Shown here: positions 1 to 8,237 of the stretch, piece after piece
Position numbering within the stretch: the stretch's first letter is position 1
Layout of the letters: the number at the start of each line of letters is the position of its first letter
Source of the DNA: F1-120-MAGs118 sp013360535
Lineage (GTDB): Bacteria > Planctomycetota > UBA1135 > GCA-002686595
Assembly: GCA_026647215.1 (NCBI GenBank)
Contig: JAPKHC010000002.1
Location: 124,001 to 188,000, forward strand
Direction of reading: 5' to 3'
Length of the DNA stretch: 64,000 nucleotides
The notes under the pieces: model-generated
What the model was told of the DNA's origin: nothing
The model's input: the letters and a program-made list of their open reading frames with translations, nothing else
Databases searched by the model: none
Program-made: the position numbers and the translations under genes

Positions 1-2
1 GG

Positions 3-584
3 GTGCTGCGGCAATCCTGCCTCGAGCTCGCCTCGTGGCAACGCAAGCTCTCCGACCCGTCGCCCTGCACGCTTTCGGTCAACCTGTCGAGCAAGCAGCT
101 CAACCAGCCCGACCTCGCGCACCAGATCGCGCAGATCCTGGTCGAGACCGGCATCCGCGGCGAGCAGATCCAGCTCGAGATCACCGAGAGCGCGATCCTC
201 GAGCACCCCGACGCCGCCAAGTCGATCCTGCTCAAGCTCAAGGACCTCGGCCTGCGCCTTTCGATCGACGACTTCGGCACGGGTTACTCGTCGCTCGCCT
301 ACCTGCAGCGCTTCCCGATCGACTCGCTCAAGATCGACCGCTCCTTCATCCAGCATCTCGGGCGCGAGCGTGGCATCGAGAGCGACGACGCGCGCATCGC
401 GCGCACGATCGTGATGATCGGCCGCAACCTCGGGAAGAGCGTCGTCGCCGAGGGTGTCGAGACCGAGGCCCAGCTCTCGCTGATGCGCGCCGTCGACTGC
501 GATTACGCGCAGGGTTACTTCTTCAGCCGCGCCGTCGATGGCGACGCCGCTCGCGACCTGCTATCCGCCGGCCGACGCTGGTGA
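3..584 (+). CDS. EAL-domain c-di-GMP phosphodiesterase, C-terminal part (5' truncated by window edge)
   Basis: The visible 193 residues are the C-terminal two thirds or more of an EAL domain, the hydrolase that linearises cyclic di-GMP. Seen directly: LEITESAI (metal-binding Glu), DDFGTGYSS (the DDFGTG loop), KIDRSFI (catalytic-site Lys), VVAEGVET (Glu) and QGYFFSRA near the end. All key positions visible are intact, so activity is plausible. The N-terminal EAL signature and any sensory or GGDEF domain lie beyond base 1, and the GTG at base 3 is probably internal. It converges on the permease gene with a 24-base overlap. Target pathway unknown; c-di-GMP normally tunes adhesion, motility or secretion. 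Confidence 0.9.
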   Translation: MLRQSCLELASWQRKLSDPSPCTLSVNLSSKQLNQPDLAHQIAQILVETGIRGEQIQLEITESAILEHPDAAKSILLKLKDLGLRLSIDDFGTGYSSLAYLQRFPIDSLKIDRSFIQHLGRERGIESDDARIARTIVMIGRNLGKSVVAEGVETEAQLSLMRAVDCDYAQGYFFSRAVDGDAARDLLSAGRRW

Positions 585-1946
585 GCGCCGCGCCCAGAGC
601 GCGTAAGCGATCGCGCCCGCAGCGAACAGGCCCGCGGCCTGCAGCGCGGGAACGGTCTGGGCGCTGAGCGCGATGCGCACGAGCACGGTGGCCGAACAGA
701 CGAGGAAGATCGCGGGCATCCACGGATAGCCCCAGGCGCGGTAGGGCCGGGGTGCGTCCGGAAGTCGCCGGCGCAGCACGAACAGCGTGAGGCCGCAGAT
801 CGTGAAGAAGACCCAGTCGCAGATCGAGCACACCTCGAGCAGCTCGCCGATGCTGCCCGCGACGAACACGTGCGCCACGGCGAAGCCCGCCTGCAGCAGG
901 ATCGCGCGCGCCGGAGTCTGCCAGCGTTCGTGGATCGCTCCGATCCCGCGGAAGAACACGCCGTCCTGCGCCATCGCCACGTAGATGCGCGGCGCGAGCA
1001 TCAGGAGCACCTGGGTGATCGCGAAGGTCGAGACCGTGACGAGCGCGGCGACGAGGGGCTCGCCCCAGCTCACCACGGCGCCGGCTGCGGCCGCGACCGG
1101 CGTCGCGCTCTCCGCCACGCCGCGCACGCCGAGGATCGCCACCAGCGCCGTGTTCAGCGCGAGGTAGAGCACCACCACCGCGAGCGTGCCGAGCAGGGTG
1201 CCGAGCGGCAAGTTGCGTTCCGGATTGCGGATCTCGCTCGCCACCGACGCCACGTTCTGCCAGCCGCCAAACGTGAACACGATGCCGAACAGCGCCATGC
1301 CGACGCCGTCCCAGTTCCACGGCAAGTCGCCACCCTCCGTGGGCGCGACGCGCGGCTCGATCAGGCCCAGCCCGACCGCAGCGCCGAGCGCCACCACGCA
1401 CAGGATCCCGGCGATCTTCGCGAGCATCGCGACGTTCTGGACGCTCGCACCCAGGCGGACGCCACGCGCGTTGACGAGCGCGAGCGCCACGATCACCCCG
1501 ACCGCGATCGCCTTGGCCCCACCGCTCCCGAAGCCCTCGAAGCCGGCCGTCGAACGCAGCAGCGCCTCGAGGTGCTCCACGAACACACCCGCCACATAGG
1601 CGATCGCGCTCGAAACGATCGCGGTCAGCGACATCCAGCCGAACAGGAAGGCCGCGAAGCGCCCGGCGCCCGCCCGCACGAACACGTACTCGCCGCCGGT
1701 GCGCGGCATCATCCCGCCCAGCTCGGCGAAGACGAGCGCCCCGCTGATCGCCACCAGCCCGCCGAAGGCCCAGGCGCCCAGCACGCCTTCGAGCGAGCCC
1801 ATCCCGGCGGCGATGCGGGCCGGCGCCTGGAAAACTCCGGCACCGATCACCGAACCCATGACCAGCATGGTCACGTCCAAGAGGCCGAGGACCCTGGCGA
1901 GCCCGGGACGAACGGTCGAATCGTCTCCCTCGGGGTTGGGCACCAT
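561..1946 (-). CDS. APC-family amino acid permease
   Basis: A 461-residue inner-membrane transporter of the amino acid/polyamine/organocation (APC) superfamily. After a short cytoplasmic tail, the first helix carries the glycine-rich signature (VMGSVIGAGVFQAP, about residues 30-43) that forms the substrate site in LeuT-fold carriers. About twelve hydrophobic segments follow, and the length is usual for the family. The motif ELGGMMPRTGGEYVF near residue 75 is typical of the conserved loop between helices 2 and 3. Substrate specificity cannot be read from sequence; an amino acid symporter or antiporter is most likely. It is divergent from the secreted PQQ-type dehydrogenase across 148 bases, and its last codons overlap the converging EAL gene. 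Confidence 0.88.
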   Translation of the reverse strand: MVPNPEGDDSTVRPGLARVLGLLDVTMLVMGSVIGAGVFQAPARIAAGMGSLEGVLGAWAFGGLVAISGALVFAELGGMMPRTGGEYVFVRAGAGRFAAFLFGWMSLTAIVSSAIAYVAGVFVEHLEALLRSTAGFEGFGSGGAKAIAVGVIVALALVNARGVRLGASVQNVAMLAKIAGILCVVALGAAVGLGLIEPRVAPTEGGDLPWNWDGVGMALFGIVFTFGGWQNVASVASEIRNPERNLPLGTLLGTLAVVVLYLALNTALVAILGVRGVAESATPVAAAAGAVVSWGEPLVAALVTVSTFAITQVLLMLAPRIYVAMAQDGVFFRGIGAIHERWQTPARAILLQAGFAVAHVFVAGSIGELLEVCSICDWVFFTICGLTLFVLRRRLPDAPRPYRAWGYPWMPAIFLVCSATVLVRIALSAQTVPALQAAGLFAAGAIAYALWARRSPASAGG

Positions 1947-2094
1947 CGCGACGAGAGCCTACTGCAGGCCACGTCGCAGAGGCTGCCTCGCCTTGACTTC
2001 CAGAGTCCTTGCCTCGACGATCTGGTATCTCCCCCCCACGAGCTCCCCGCCTTCGGCCGGGGGCGCCCTACCTTCGCACCTCGGGACACTCTCC

Positions 2095-3921
2095 ATGCGC
2101 ATGATCTCCGCCGGCGCGCTCCTCGCAGCCGCCCTCCTCACCACCCCTGCCTGGGGTCAGACCCTGCAGGCGACGCTGGTGCAGACCGGCTTCTCCCAGC
2201 CCGTGTTCCTCTGCTCGCCTCCGGGGGACACGACCCGCATGTTCGTGGTCGAGCAGAGCGGCCGCATCCGCATCATCAAGAACGGCGCGATCAACGCGAC
2301 GCCGTTCCTGCACCTCGGTTCGGCCGCCCAAGGGGGCCTCGGCAAGATCTCGACCGGTAGCGAGCGCGGCCTGCTCGGCATGGCGTTCCACCCCAATTAC
2401 GCGCAAAACGGCTACTTTTTCGTCAATTACACGGCGAGCGGCACGGGTGCCACGGTCGTCGCGCGGTATCAGGTCTCCACGGCCAATCCCGACATCGCCG
2501 GCACCACCGAGCTCCCGCTGCTGACGATCACGCAGCCCTTCTCCAACCACAACGCCGGCGGCCTCGCCTTCGGCGCCGACGGCAAGCTCTACATCTGCAC
2601 CGGTGACGGCGGCAGCGGCAACGACCCCAACAACGCGGCCCAGAACACGGGGTCGCTGCTGGGCAAGATCCTGCGCCTCGACGTCGACATCCCGGCGCCC
2701 TACATCCCGCAGGACAACCCCTACGTCGGCGCCGGCAACCCGCTCGACGAGATCTGGGCCATCGGCCTGCGCAACCCCTTCCGCTTCAGCTTCGACCGCC
2801 TGACCGGGGACATGTTCATCGGCGACGTCGGGCAGAACGCGGTCGAGGAGATCGACTTCATGCCGGCCGGCGTCAGCGGCCTGAACTACGGCTGGCGCTG
2901 CATGGAAGGCACGAGCTGCACCGGCCTGACCGGCTGCACCTGCAACTCGGTCGCGCTCACCGCCCCGATCCGGGACTACACCCAGGCTTCGGGCGGCCAC
3001 TGCTCGGCCATCGGCGGTTACGTCTACCGCGGCACGAACGTCTGCGGCCTGCAGGGCACCTACTTCTACGCCGACTACTGCTCGAGCGCGATCTGGTCGC
3101 TCAAGTACACCAACGGCACGGTGAGCAACTTCACCGTCCGCACCACCGAGCTGGAGCCCGTCGGCACCCCGACGATCTCCTCGATCTCCTCCTTCGGCGA
3201 GGACGCCAACGGCGAGATCTACATCCTCGATTACTCCGACGGCGAGGTGTACCGCATCGACCCGGCCGGCGGCTCCCAGGACTGCAACCAGAACGGCATC
3301 GCCGACGGCTGCGACCTGCAGAACGGCACCTCGCTCGACTGCAACGCCAACGGCATCCCCGACGAGTGCGACGTCGCCACGGGCACGCCCGACTGCAACC
3401 AGAACGGCATCCCCGACTCCTGCGACATCGCCGCGGGCGCGCTCGACGTCAACCAGAACGGCATTCCCGACTCCTGCGAGTGCCAGGGCGGCACCCCGCC
3501 GTTCACCTACTGCACGCCGAAGATGAACAGCCAGTTCTGCCTGCCGACGATCGCGTCGACCGGCAACCCGAGCCTGAGCCCGAACACGAGCTTCTCGATC
3601 TCGGCGACGAACATCATCAACAACCGCCAGGGCCTGCTGTTCTACGGCTACGCGGCCAACGCGCAGCCCTTCCAGGGCGGCACGATGTGCGTGCAGAACC
3701 CCGTCCGCCGCACTCCCGCCAGCAACAGCGGCGGCAGCCCGACGGGCACCAACTGCTCCGGCGTCCTGAACTACAACTTCAAGGCCCTGATCGACTCCGG
3801 CACCGACCCGCTGCTCCAGACCCTCGGCCAGCAGGTCAACGCCCAGTACTGGAGCCGCGACCCCGCGGACCCCTTCACGATCAGCCTGACCAACGCGGTC
3901 CAGTTCCAGATCTGCCAGTAG
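2095..3921 (+). CDS. Secreted PQQ-dependent sugar dehydrogenase-like protein with Asp/Asn repeats and C-terminal module
   Basis: A 608-residue exported protein. The ATG at 2095 is chosen because it begins a clear signal peptide (MRMISAGALLAAALL, Ala-X-Ala-like end near residue 19); the frame is open upstream but that part is not protein-like. Residues about 25-390 form a glucose/sorbosone dehydrogenase beta-propeller: GLLGMAFHPNY, NHNAGGLAFGADGKLY, EIWAIGLRNPFRFSFD and GDVGQNAVEEID match the family's PQQ and calcium-site surroundings. Residues about 396-462 are four DCNQNGIPD-type repeats. Residues 472-608 form a Cys-containing C-terminal module that recurs in the neighbouring secreted protein at 4485-5828. 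The likely role is extracellular or periplasmic oxidation of sugars or alcohols; the substrate is unknown. Confidence 0.85.
   Translation: MRMISAGALLAAALLTTPAWGQTLQATLVQTGFSQPVFLCSPPGDTTRMFVVEQSGRIRIIKNGAINATPFLHLGSAAQGGLGKISTGSERGLLGMAFHPNYAQNGYFFVNYTASGTGATVVARYQVSTANPDIAGTTELPLLTITQPFSNHNAGGLAFGADGKLYICTGDGGSGNDPNNAAQNTGSLLGKILRLDVDIPAPYIPQDNPYVGAGNPLDEIWAIGLRNPFRFSFDRLTGDMFIGDVGQNAVEEIDFMPAGVSGLNYGWRCMEGTSCTGLTGCTCNSVALTAPIRDYTQASGGHCSAIGGYVYRGTNVCGLQGTYFYADYCSSAIWSLKYTNGTVSNFTVRTTELEPVGTPTISSISSFGEDANGEIYILDYSDGEVYRIDPAGGSQDCNQNGIADGCDLQNGTSLDCNANGIPDECDVATGTPDCNQNGIPDSCDIAAGALDVNQNGIPDSCECQGGTPPFTYCTPKMNSQFCLPTIASTGNPSLSPNTSFSISATNIINNRQGLLFYGYAANAQPFQGGTMCVQNPVRRTPASNSGGSPTGTNCSGVLNYNFKALIDSGTDPLLQTLGQQVNAQYWSRDPADPFTISLTNAVQFQICQ
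3280..3480 (+). repeat. Four in-frame DCNxNGIPD-type repeats
   Basis: Tandem protein repeats inside the PQQ dehydrogenase-like gene start at 3280, 3337, 3391 and 3445, with periods of 57, 54 and 54 bases. Each unit has the form D-C-N-x-N-G-I-(P/A)-D-x-C-D followed by a short variable link; in the last unit the first Cys is replaced by Val. The Asp/Asn spacing resembles calcium-binding loops of the thrombospondin type 3 or dockerin kind. Such repeats are common in secreted proteins of Planctomycetota, where they often link a catalytic domain to a C-terminal domain. Calcium binding is inferred. Confidence 0.85.
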
Positions 3922-3957
3922 CTCGGGTTCGTCCCCCGCTTCTCGCGGTCGGACACA

Positions 3958-3991
3958 GCGGCCGGTCCCCAGCGCGGGGGCCGGCCGTTTT
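3958..3991 (+). terminator. Rho-independent terminator of the secreted dehydrogenase gene
   Basis: A 12-bp GC stem pairs 3959-3970 with 3976-3987 around the 5-base loop AGCGC and is followed by TTTTGC. It lies 37 bases after the stop codon. One G:T pair interrupts the otherwise perfect stem. Confidence 0.8.
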
Positions 3992-4383
3992 GCTTGGCGT
4001 TGGGAGCGGCGGGAGCGAACACGCTGGCTCCAGAGGCCTGTGAACTCAGGAAGGCGCGCGCGCCCTGAGTCTCGCGGCGATCTGGGAGTCGCTGCGCGAG
4101 CCGAGCCGCACGGATCGGCCTTGCCGGGCTCTGTTCGGTGTGGCTCAGCTGGAACGGCCCTCAGCGGCCCCTGGGCTGCTCGGCGCGGCCGCGTGCTCTC
4201 CCTCGCGCGCCACATCCCTTCCGCGCCCGTCTCCTCCGCGTTCGCCGGCTTCCCATCCGCTCTGCCCCTGCCCCTTGCCCGGCCCCTCCCCAGCGCCGCA
4301 GCGCGCCCCACTGGCGTCCGCGCCCCCAACTCCCGTCCCGTCTCCTTCTCCTCCCGTGCCCGCTCCTCCGCTTCTGCCGCGGG
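3992..4383. other. Non-coding convergent spacer with a pyrimidine-rich tract
   Basis: This stretch separates two convergent genes and contains no credible gene in any frame. From about 4196 to 4380 the plus strand is strikingly rich in C and T and poor in G and A, unlike the flanking genes. A C-rich, G-poor transcript is what the Rho factor binds, so the tract could back up the intrinsic terminator at 3958. No repeat, tRNA or promoter was recognised. Confidence 0.5.
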
Positions 4384-4423
4384 ACAAAAAAAGGACCGGC
4401 CACCACGCGGGCGGCCGGTCCTT
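4384..4423 (-). terminator. Rho-independent terminator of the secreted protein gene at 4485-5828
   Basis: An 11-bp perfect stem pairs 4391-4401 with 4413-4423 around an 11-base loop. Read on the minus strand, it ends in an uninterrupted run of T, the A run at 4386-4392 on the plus strand. It is 61 bases beyond the stop codon, in the right orientation for the minus-strand gene. Confidence 0.85.
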
Positions 4424-4484
4424 GGAGGCGGTGAACCGCGAACCTCACCGCAGGCCCAGCGGGCCCGCGGTGCGGCTCAGGAGA

Positions 4485-5828
4485 TCACGGGCAGAGAACG
4501 ATCTCGAGACCGTTCGAGAGGTGCGTCGTCTTGACGGCCGGCGGGTCGCGGAACCACGCCTGCAGATCGAACACCGAGCCGGCGGCAACCGGGAAGCTCG
4601 TCTGAGAGGCGAGTTCCGCGTTGATGTCGATCGACATCGTGCCGTCGCAAGCGCCGCTGGTGCCGTTCGTCGCCTGCACCGAGGTGCGCAGCGTCGGGGA
4701 CTTCACGCAGAGGAAGCTCGACGAGGTCGGGGCCCACGGCGTGGCCGCCTGGCCGATGCCGAAGAAGATCAGGCCCGTCTTCTGGCCTTCGACGCCCGTC
4801 GCCGCGACGACCGCCGGAGCGGCGTTGCTGGCGCTGGGGATGCCGCTCTGGAGCGTCATCGTGGCGTTGCAGCCGTTCGTCGTGGTGCCGGCCGTGCAGT
4901 AGTTGACCGACTGAGCGACGCAGCCGCCGCACGAGCCGTTCGAACCCAGACGGAGGTAGTAGCTCGAGAACGGACCGGTCGGGTGACCGCCAAACCAATA
5001 GCAGCCGGTGTCGAGACCGGTGCAGTTGGGGTTGTTCTGGCCACCACCGGCGGCGTCGCCGTCCATGTTGACCCACCAGCTGTCGATCGTGTCGAGACCC
5101 GAGCCGCAGGGGTTGCCGTACAGCGGGTCGGTCGAGCACGGGATGTTGTAGGTGCACGAGCCGGGCGTCGTCGCGATCGGCTCGCCGCTCAGCAGCGAAC
5201 CACCCGAGCCGCTCACCATGCGCCACGACCAGTTGAACACGTCGAGGTTGGTGATGTTGTCGAAGATGCCATCACCGTCCGAGGGCATGCAGAAGCCGGT
5301 GTTGCCGAGGTCGAAGCCGACCACCCAGCAGCCCGAACCGGGCATCGTCGCCACGGGGAGCTGGAACACGGTGCCCTGCGTCGACAGCGGCGGCGGAACC
5401 GGGCTGATGCCGGCGCACTGGCCGAGGTTGTTGTAGAAGCCGACCTGCATGTCGACCGAGCCGGTGGCCAGCGTCGTGCAGTAGGCGACCTCGAAGAAGG
5501 TCACGTTGTTGTCCGTCGACGAACCGAGCGGGTTGTTGCCGCCGATGCCGCCGGGGATACGACCTTCGTCGATGTGGTCTTCGCACGGGTTACCACCGAA
5601 GTAGTAGCCAGCGACGGAGTAGGTGCAGGTGTTGTCGTACACGATCTGGGTGTACGCACGCATCTGCGCTTCGCGCGCGGCGCTAAGCGGCTGGCCGGTG
5701 CGCAGGTTGATCACCGGACCGCGTTGGATCGGGCTGGTGACGGGGTACAGCGGCGCCGCCTGCTGCTGCGCGAAGCTTGCGCCACAGAGCAGCATGGCGC
5801 CAGCCGCGATCAGAGTCGAACGAACCAT
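4485..5828 (-). CDS. Secreted hypothetical protein with Cys-containing C-terminal module
   Basis: A 447-residue exported protein of unknown function. It has a signal peptide (MVRSTLIAAGAMLLCGASFA, cleavage expected near residue 21) and then about 280 residues rich in Gly, Asn, Thr and Cys with paired cysteines (NTCTYSVAGYY, GNPCEDH), suggesting disulfide bonds. No enzyme motif is recognised. Residues from YCTAGTTTNGC to the end (about 143 residues) resemble the C-terminus of the convergent dehydrogenase: YCT start, a GLIFFGIG turn, an LCV segment, a WFRDP motif and a final Cys one residue from the end. The start is supported by an AGGAGA Shine-Dalgarno site six bases upstream. It has its own promoter-like sequence and terminator, so it is probably monocistronic. 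Candidate roles are surface or cell-wall protein; this is inference. Confidence 0.8.
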   Translation of the reverse strand: MVRSTLIAAGAMLLCGASFAQQQAAPLYPVTSPIQRGPVINLRTGQPLSAAREAQMRAYTQIVYDNTCTYSVAGYYFGGNPCEDHIDEGRIPGGIGGNNPLGSSTDNNVTFFEVAYCTTLATGSVDMQVGFYNNLGQCAGISPVPPPLSTQGTVFQLPVATMPGSGCWVVGFDLGNTGFCMPSDGDGIFDNITNLDVFNWSWRMVSGSGGSLLSGEPIATTPGSCTYNIPCSTDPLYGNPCGSGLDTIDSWWVNMDGDAAGGGQNNPNCTGLDTGCYWFGGHPTGPFSSYYLRLGSNGSCGGCVAQSVNYCTAGTTTNGCNATMTLQSGIPSASNAAPAVVAATGVEGQKTGLIFFGIGQAATPWAPTSSSFLCVKSPTLRTSVQATNGTSGACDGTMSIDINAELASQTSFPVAAGSVFDLQAWFRDPPAVKTTHLSNGLEIVLCP

Positions 5829-5834
5829 GAAATG

Positions 5835-5907
5835 TCTCCTGAGAAGTGAAAAGGGAGGGAGAGAACCTCTTGATCCAAGGGTAACGCCCCCGTGAAGGAA
5901 GCGTCAA
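5835..5907 (-). promoter_or_regulatory. Possible sigma-70-type promoter and Shine-Dalgarno site for the secreted protein gene
   Basis: On the minus strand, TTGACG (5902-5907) matches a -35 box. Seventeen bases further, TTACCC is a weak -10 candidate. AGGAGA at 5835-5840 is a good ribosome-binding site six bases before the ATG at 5828. The -10 match is poor, so the promoter call is tentative; the ribosome-binding site is solid. Confidence 0.4.
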
Positions 5908-6030
5908 ACCGGATTCCTAGCAAAGGTAAGAGGTTTCCTTGGGTTGGCAAGTTCCCTCCGTTTTGGATCCGGTGTTCCGCGAGGGCGGGCGACGTTTCAC
6001 CGCAGGGCTCCGGAGCGTCCGAAAGCAAGA

Positions 6031-6062
6031 CGCCCCGCCCCTCCGCGAGGAGGGACAGGGCG
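6031..6062 (-). terminator. Hairpin downstream of the SPFH gene, probable terminator
   Basis: A 6-bp CCCTCC/GGAGGG stem with loop GCGA (39-44 with 49-54 of the 6000s) is extended by a second helix, 6031-6035 with 6058-6062, across a 3x3 internal loop. It sits 25 bases past the stop codon of the minus-strand gene ending at 6087. The tail on the minus strand is only moderately T-rich (GTCTTGCTTTC). Confidence 0.5.
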
Positions 6063-6086
6063 CCACAAACCAAGAAGAACAGGGCT

Positions 6087-7184
6087 TCAGCGCTTGCGGC
6101 CGCAGCCGCCGCAGAAGCGGGCGTCGGGCGTGAGGGAAGCACCACACCCGGCGCAGAAGGCGTTGGGCGCGCTCGCCAGTTCCTTGCCGCAGGCCGAGCA
6201 GAACTTTCCGGGGCTGACCGAGCTGCCGCAGGCGCCGCAGGTCACCTTGGGCGTGGACGGAGCGGACGCTTCCGGGGCCGAAGGCCGCTGCGACTGGAGC
6301 ATCTGCTGGGCCAGGCCGAGTCCGACGCCCAAGCCCGCCCCACCGAGCAGACCGCCGCCGCCCTCACCGCCGCCGCCCCCCTTCGCCATGCCTTCGCCGG
6401 CGCCGAGCATCGCCTTGCCGGCTGCGAACTTCTGGAAGCTGTCGACGCCCCCCACCGTGCGCAGGTAGGCCGCATCGGTGTAGAGCTTCTTCAGGTTCGC
6501 CGAGTCGCCTTCCGCAATCGCCACGACGAAGTTGCCCAGACGCGGGATCGCGAGGCCGTAGCTCGTCACGTGCTGGCCGAGACCGGCGAGCACATCGGCC
6601 TCGATCTCCTCGGTGTAGGCGCCGCTGGTGACGTCGAGCAGCGGCCAGCGGTTCTTGACGACGAGCTCGGCCACGCGGTCGCGCACGACCTTGAGCACCT
6701 GCTCCTTCATCCAGCCGGGCACCTGCTCGGGGTCGCTGCGCCCCATGCCGACCAGGCCCGTGATCAGCGCCGCCGGATCGACGACGCGGAAGGCGAACTC
6801 GCCGTGCACCATCGTCTCGACAGGCACGCCGGACTTGGGGTCCTCGACGTTGCCGATGCGCCCGCCGAACTTGTTGCTGACGTGCTCGCGCACGTTGACG
6901 AAGAACACCTCGGCGATGAACACGCGCCCGCCGGTGAAGGAGTCGACGAGGTTGGAGAGGAACGGCAGGTTGGCCGTGTCGAGCGTGTGCCGGCCGGGGC
7001 CGAGCGTCGCGACGACCTTGCCGTCGCGGAAGAAGACGCACTTCTCGTCGGACTCGACGGTCAGCTGCGACTTCATCGGGATCGTCGGGTCGGGATGCTT
7101 CCAGACCACGAGCGGCTTCGCGTCGTCGGGACGCGCGATCATCATCTCGCCGACGCCGCGCTTCAGCCAATCCATCACACCCAT
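6087..7184 (-). CDS. SPFH/band 7 domain protein with C-terminal zinc ribbons (virion core protein-like)
   Basis: A 365-residue protein with an SPFH-type domain over about residues 20-230. It starts with MGVMDWLKRGVGEMM and shows the phrases VVWKHPDPTIPMKSQL and VESDEKCVFFRDGKVV, typical of the YdjI/virion-core-protein subgroup. A Gly/Leu-rich low-complexity link (about 285-310) leads to two or three C-x2-C zinc-ribbon knuckles (CGACG, CSACG, CAGCG, CGGCG). The ATG at 7184 is chosen over an upstream start because AAGGAG lies seven bases before it. Family members are thought to scaffold membrane-associated assemblies; the exact function is unknown. The next upstream gene in the same direction is the YwqK-like lipoprotein, 216 bases away, so co-transcription is uncertain. 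Confidence 0.8.
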   Translation of the reverse strand: MGVMDWLKRGVGEMMIARPDDAKPLVVWKHPDPTIPMKSQLTVESDEKCVFFRDGKVVATLGPGRHTLDTANLPFLSNLVDSFTGGRVFIAEVFFVNVREHVSNKFGGRIGNVEDPKSGVPVETMVHGEFAFRVVDPAALITGLVGMGRSDPEQVPGWMKEQVLKVVRDRVAELVVKNRWPLLDVTSGAYTEEIEADVLAGLGQHVTSYGLAIPRLGNFVVAIAEGDSANLKKLYTDAAYLRTVGGVDSFQKFAAGKAMLGAGEGMAKGGGGGEGGGGLLGGAGLGVGLGLAQQMLQSQRPSAPEASAPSTPKVTCGACGSSVSPGKFCSACGKELASAPNAFCAGCGASLTPDARFCGGCGRKR

Positions 7185-7400
7185 CGCCTTGCTCCTTGCT
7201 CTCGTACGGGAAGAACTGCTGCGCCCCAACGGGCGGAACGCGCGCTTACGCGCGCCCACCACCGGCCATTCACGGGTTTCCCCGCGCGGCCCGACAGGCT
7301 AGCAACCGCCGCGCGCTCCCCAAGAACCTGGCGCCGTTCAAGGTCTCGCTGTCCGGCGCCCTCGGCAGCCGGAGCGCTCGGACGCTTCCCGCGCGAACCC

Positions 7401-8123
7401 TCAGCGAATGCGGTTGTGCTTGCTGTACTCGCCGCAGCGCGCGGGATCGGGGACACCCTGCTCGTCCCAGAACATCCACGGGCCCTCGCGCAGGTTGTTG
7501 ACGTAGGTGCCCTCCGCCGCAGGCTTGCCGTTCTCGTGCCAGTACTGCCACGGGCCCTCGGCCTGGCCCATGTGCAGCAGACCCGACGAGCGCATCTGGC
7601 CGTTGGTGTGGAATTCGATCCAGTCGCCTTCGCGCTGCCCCTCGGCGAAGTCGCCTTCGCGCAGGAGCATCCCGGTCTCCGTGTAGTAGCGCCAGTGGCC
7701 GGTGAGCTTGCCCCGCTCGTCGTAGCCACCTTCGCAGCGCAGCTGGCCGTTCTCGTACCAGGCCTTCATCGGACCGACGCGCGTGTACTTGCCGTCGGCC
7801 TCCTTGCGCTCGCTGCGTTCCGTCGCGAGCTGGCCGTTCTCGAAGTGCTCCTTCACGTTGACCACCTGCCCGACCTCGGCGTTCACCGGGGTCTGGATGC
7901 GGCCGAGCACCACCTTCGGCGGCGCGTCGGGACCGGCGGGAAGCGCGCTCGGATCCACGCTGTCGGGAGCCTTCGGCGTCTCGACGGCGGGCGTCTTGCC
8001 CGCGGCAGCGTCGGGTGCGGTCACCGAGCTCGCGGGAGTCTTCGGATCCGGAGCGACCTCGTCCTTGCAACCGGAGGCGACGAGCGGAATCAGGCAGGCG
8101 AAGAGGTGCAGCGGGCGCTTCAT
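7401..8123 (-). CDS. Lipoprotein with YwqK/MORN-like repeats
   Basis: A 240-residue predicted lipoprotein. Its signal peptide MKRPLHLFACLIPLVASGC ends in a lipobox with Cys19. A Pro/Ala/Asp-rich linker (about 20-90) precedes five or six repeats of the MORN/YwqK type, each about 23 residues, with cores such as WYENGQLRCEG, YYTETGMLLREG and YWHENGKPAAEG. YwqK-type proteins are often annotated as antitoxins, but most stand-alone secreted members have no proven toxin partner and none is visible here. The repeats form extended beta-hairpin sheets that may bind lipid or protein at the envelope. It is divergent from the GH31-like gene across 114 bases, which must hold both promoters. Confidence 0.8.
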   Translation of the reverse strand: MKRPLHLFACLIPLVASGCKDEVAPDPKTPASSVTAPDAAAGKTPAVETPKAPDSVDPSALPAGPDAPPKVVLGRIQTPVNAEVGQVVNVKEHFENGQLATERSERKEADGKYTRVGPMKAWYENGQLRCEGGYDERGKLTGHWRYYTETGMLLREGDFAEGQREGDWIEFHTNGQMRSSGLLHMGQAEGPWQYWHENGKPAAEGTYVNNLREGPWMFWDEQGVPDPARCGEYSKHNRIR

Positions 8124-8237
8124 GGGGATCCTCGTGGGAGCCAACTCCCATCGGACGACGGGCGGAAGATACTCCAGCGAAGGGCACCCCCGGAAACCTG
8201 TTCCCTGTCCGAGCCCGTCCGCTACCCTCGCCGCCCG

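Noticed and set aside
1699..2094. N-terminal extension of the PQQ dehydrogenase-like protein
   Set aside because: The extension overlaps the permease gene in antisense and would bury the signal peptide that begins at 2095.
3280..3480. CRISPR-like or DNA tandem repeat
   Set aside because: The repetition is at protein level with periods of 54-57 bases and diverged codons; it is a coding repeat within one domain.
2068..4329. Minus-strand 753-codon open frame opposite the secreted dehydrogenase
   Set aside because: It is composed of Arg/Ala/Val/Asp-rich low-complexity shadow sequence; the plus strand carries a signal peptide and clear family motifs.
7401..8123. Toxin-antitoxin pair based on the YwqK label
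   Set aside because: The protein is a lipoprotein with no toxin-like gene beside it.
5892..8237. Long plus-strand open frame leading into the GH31-like gene
   Set aside because: It is antisense to the SPFH and YwqK-like genes, is Arg/Ala-rich as expected for the shadow of GC-rich coding DNA, and the GH31 domain begins at the ATG at 8238.
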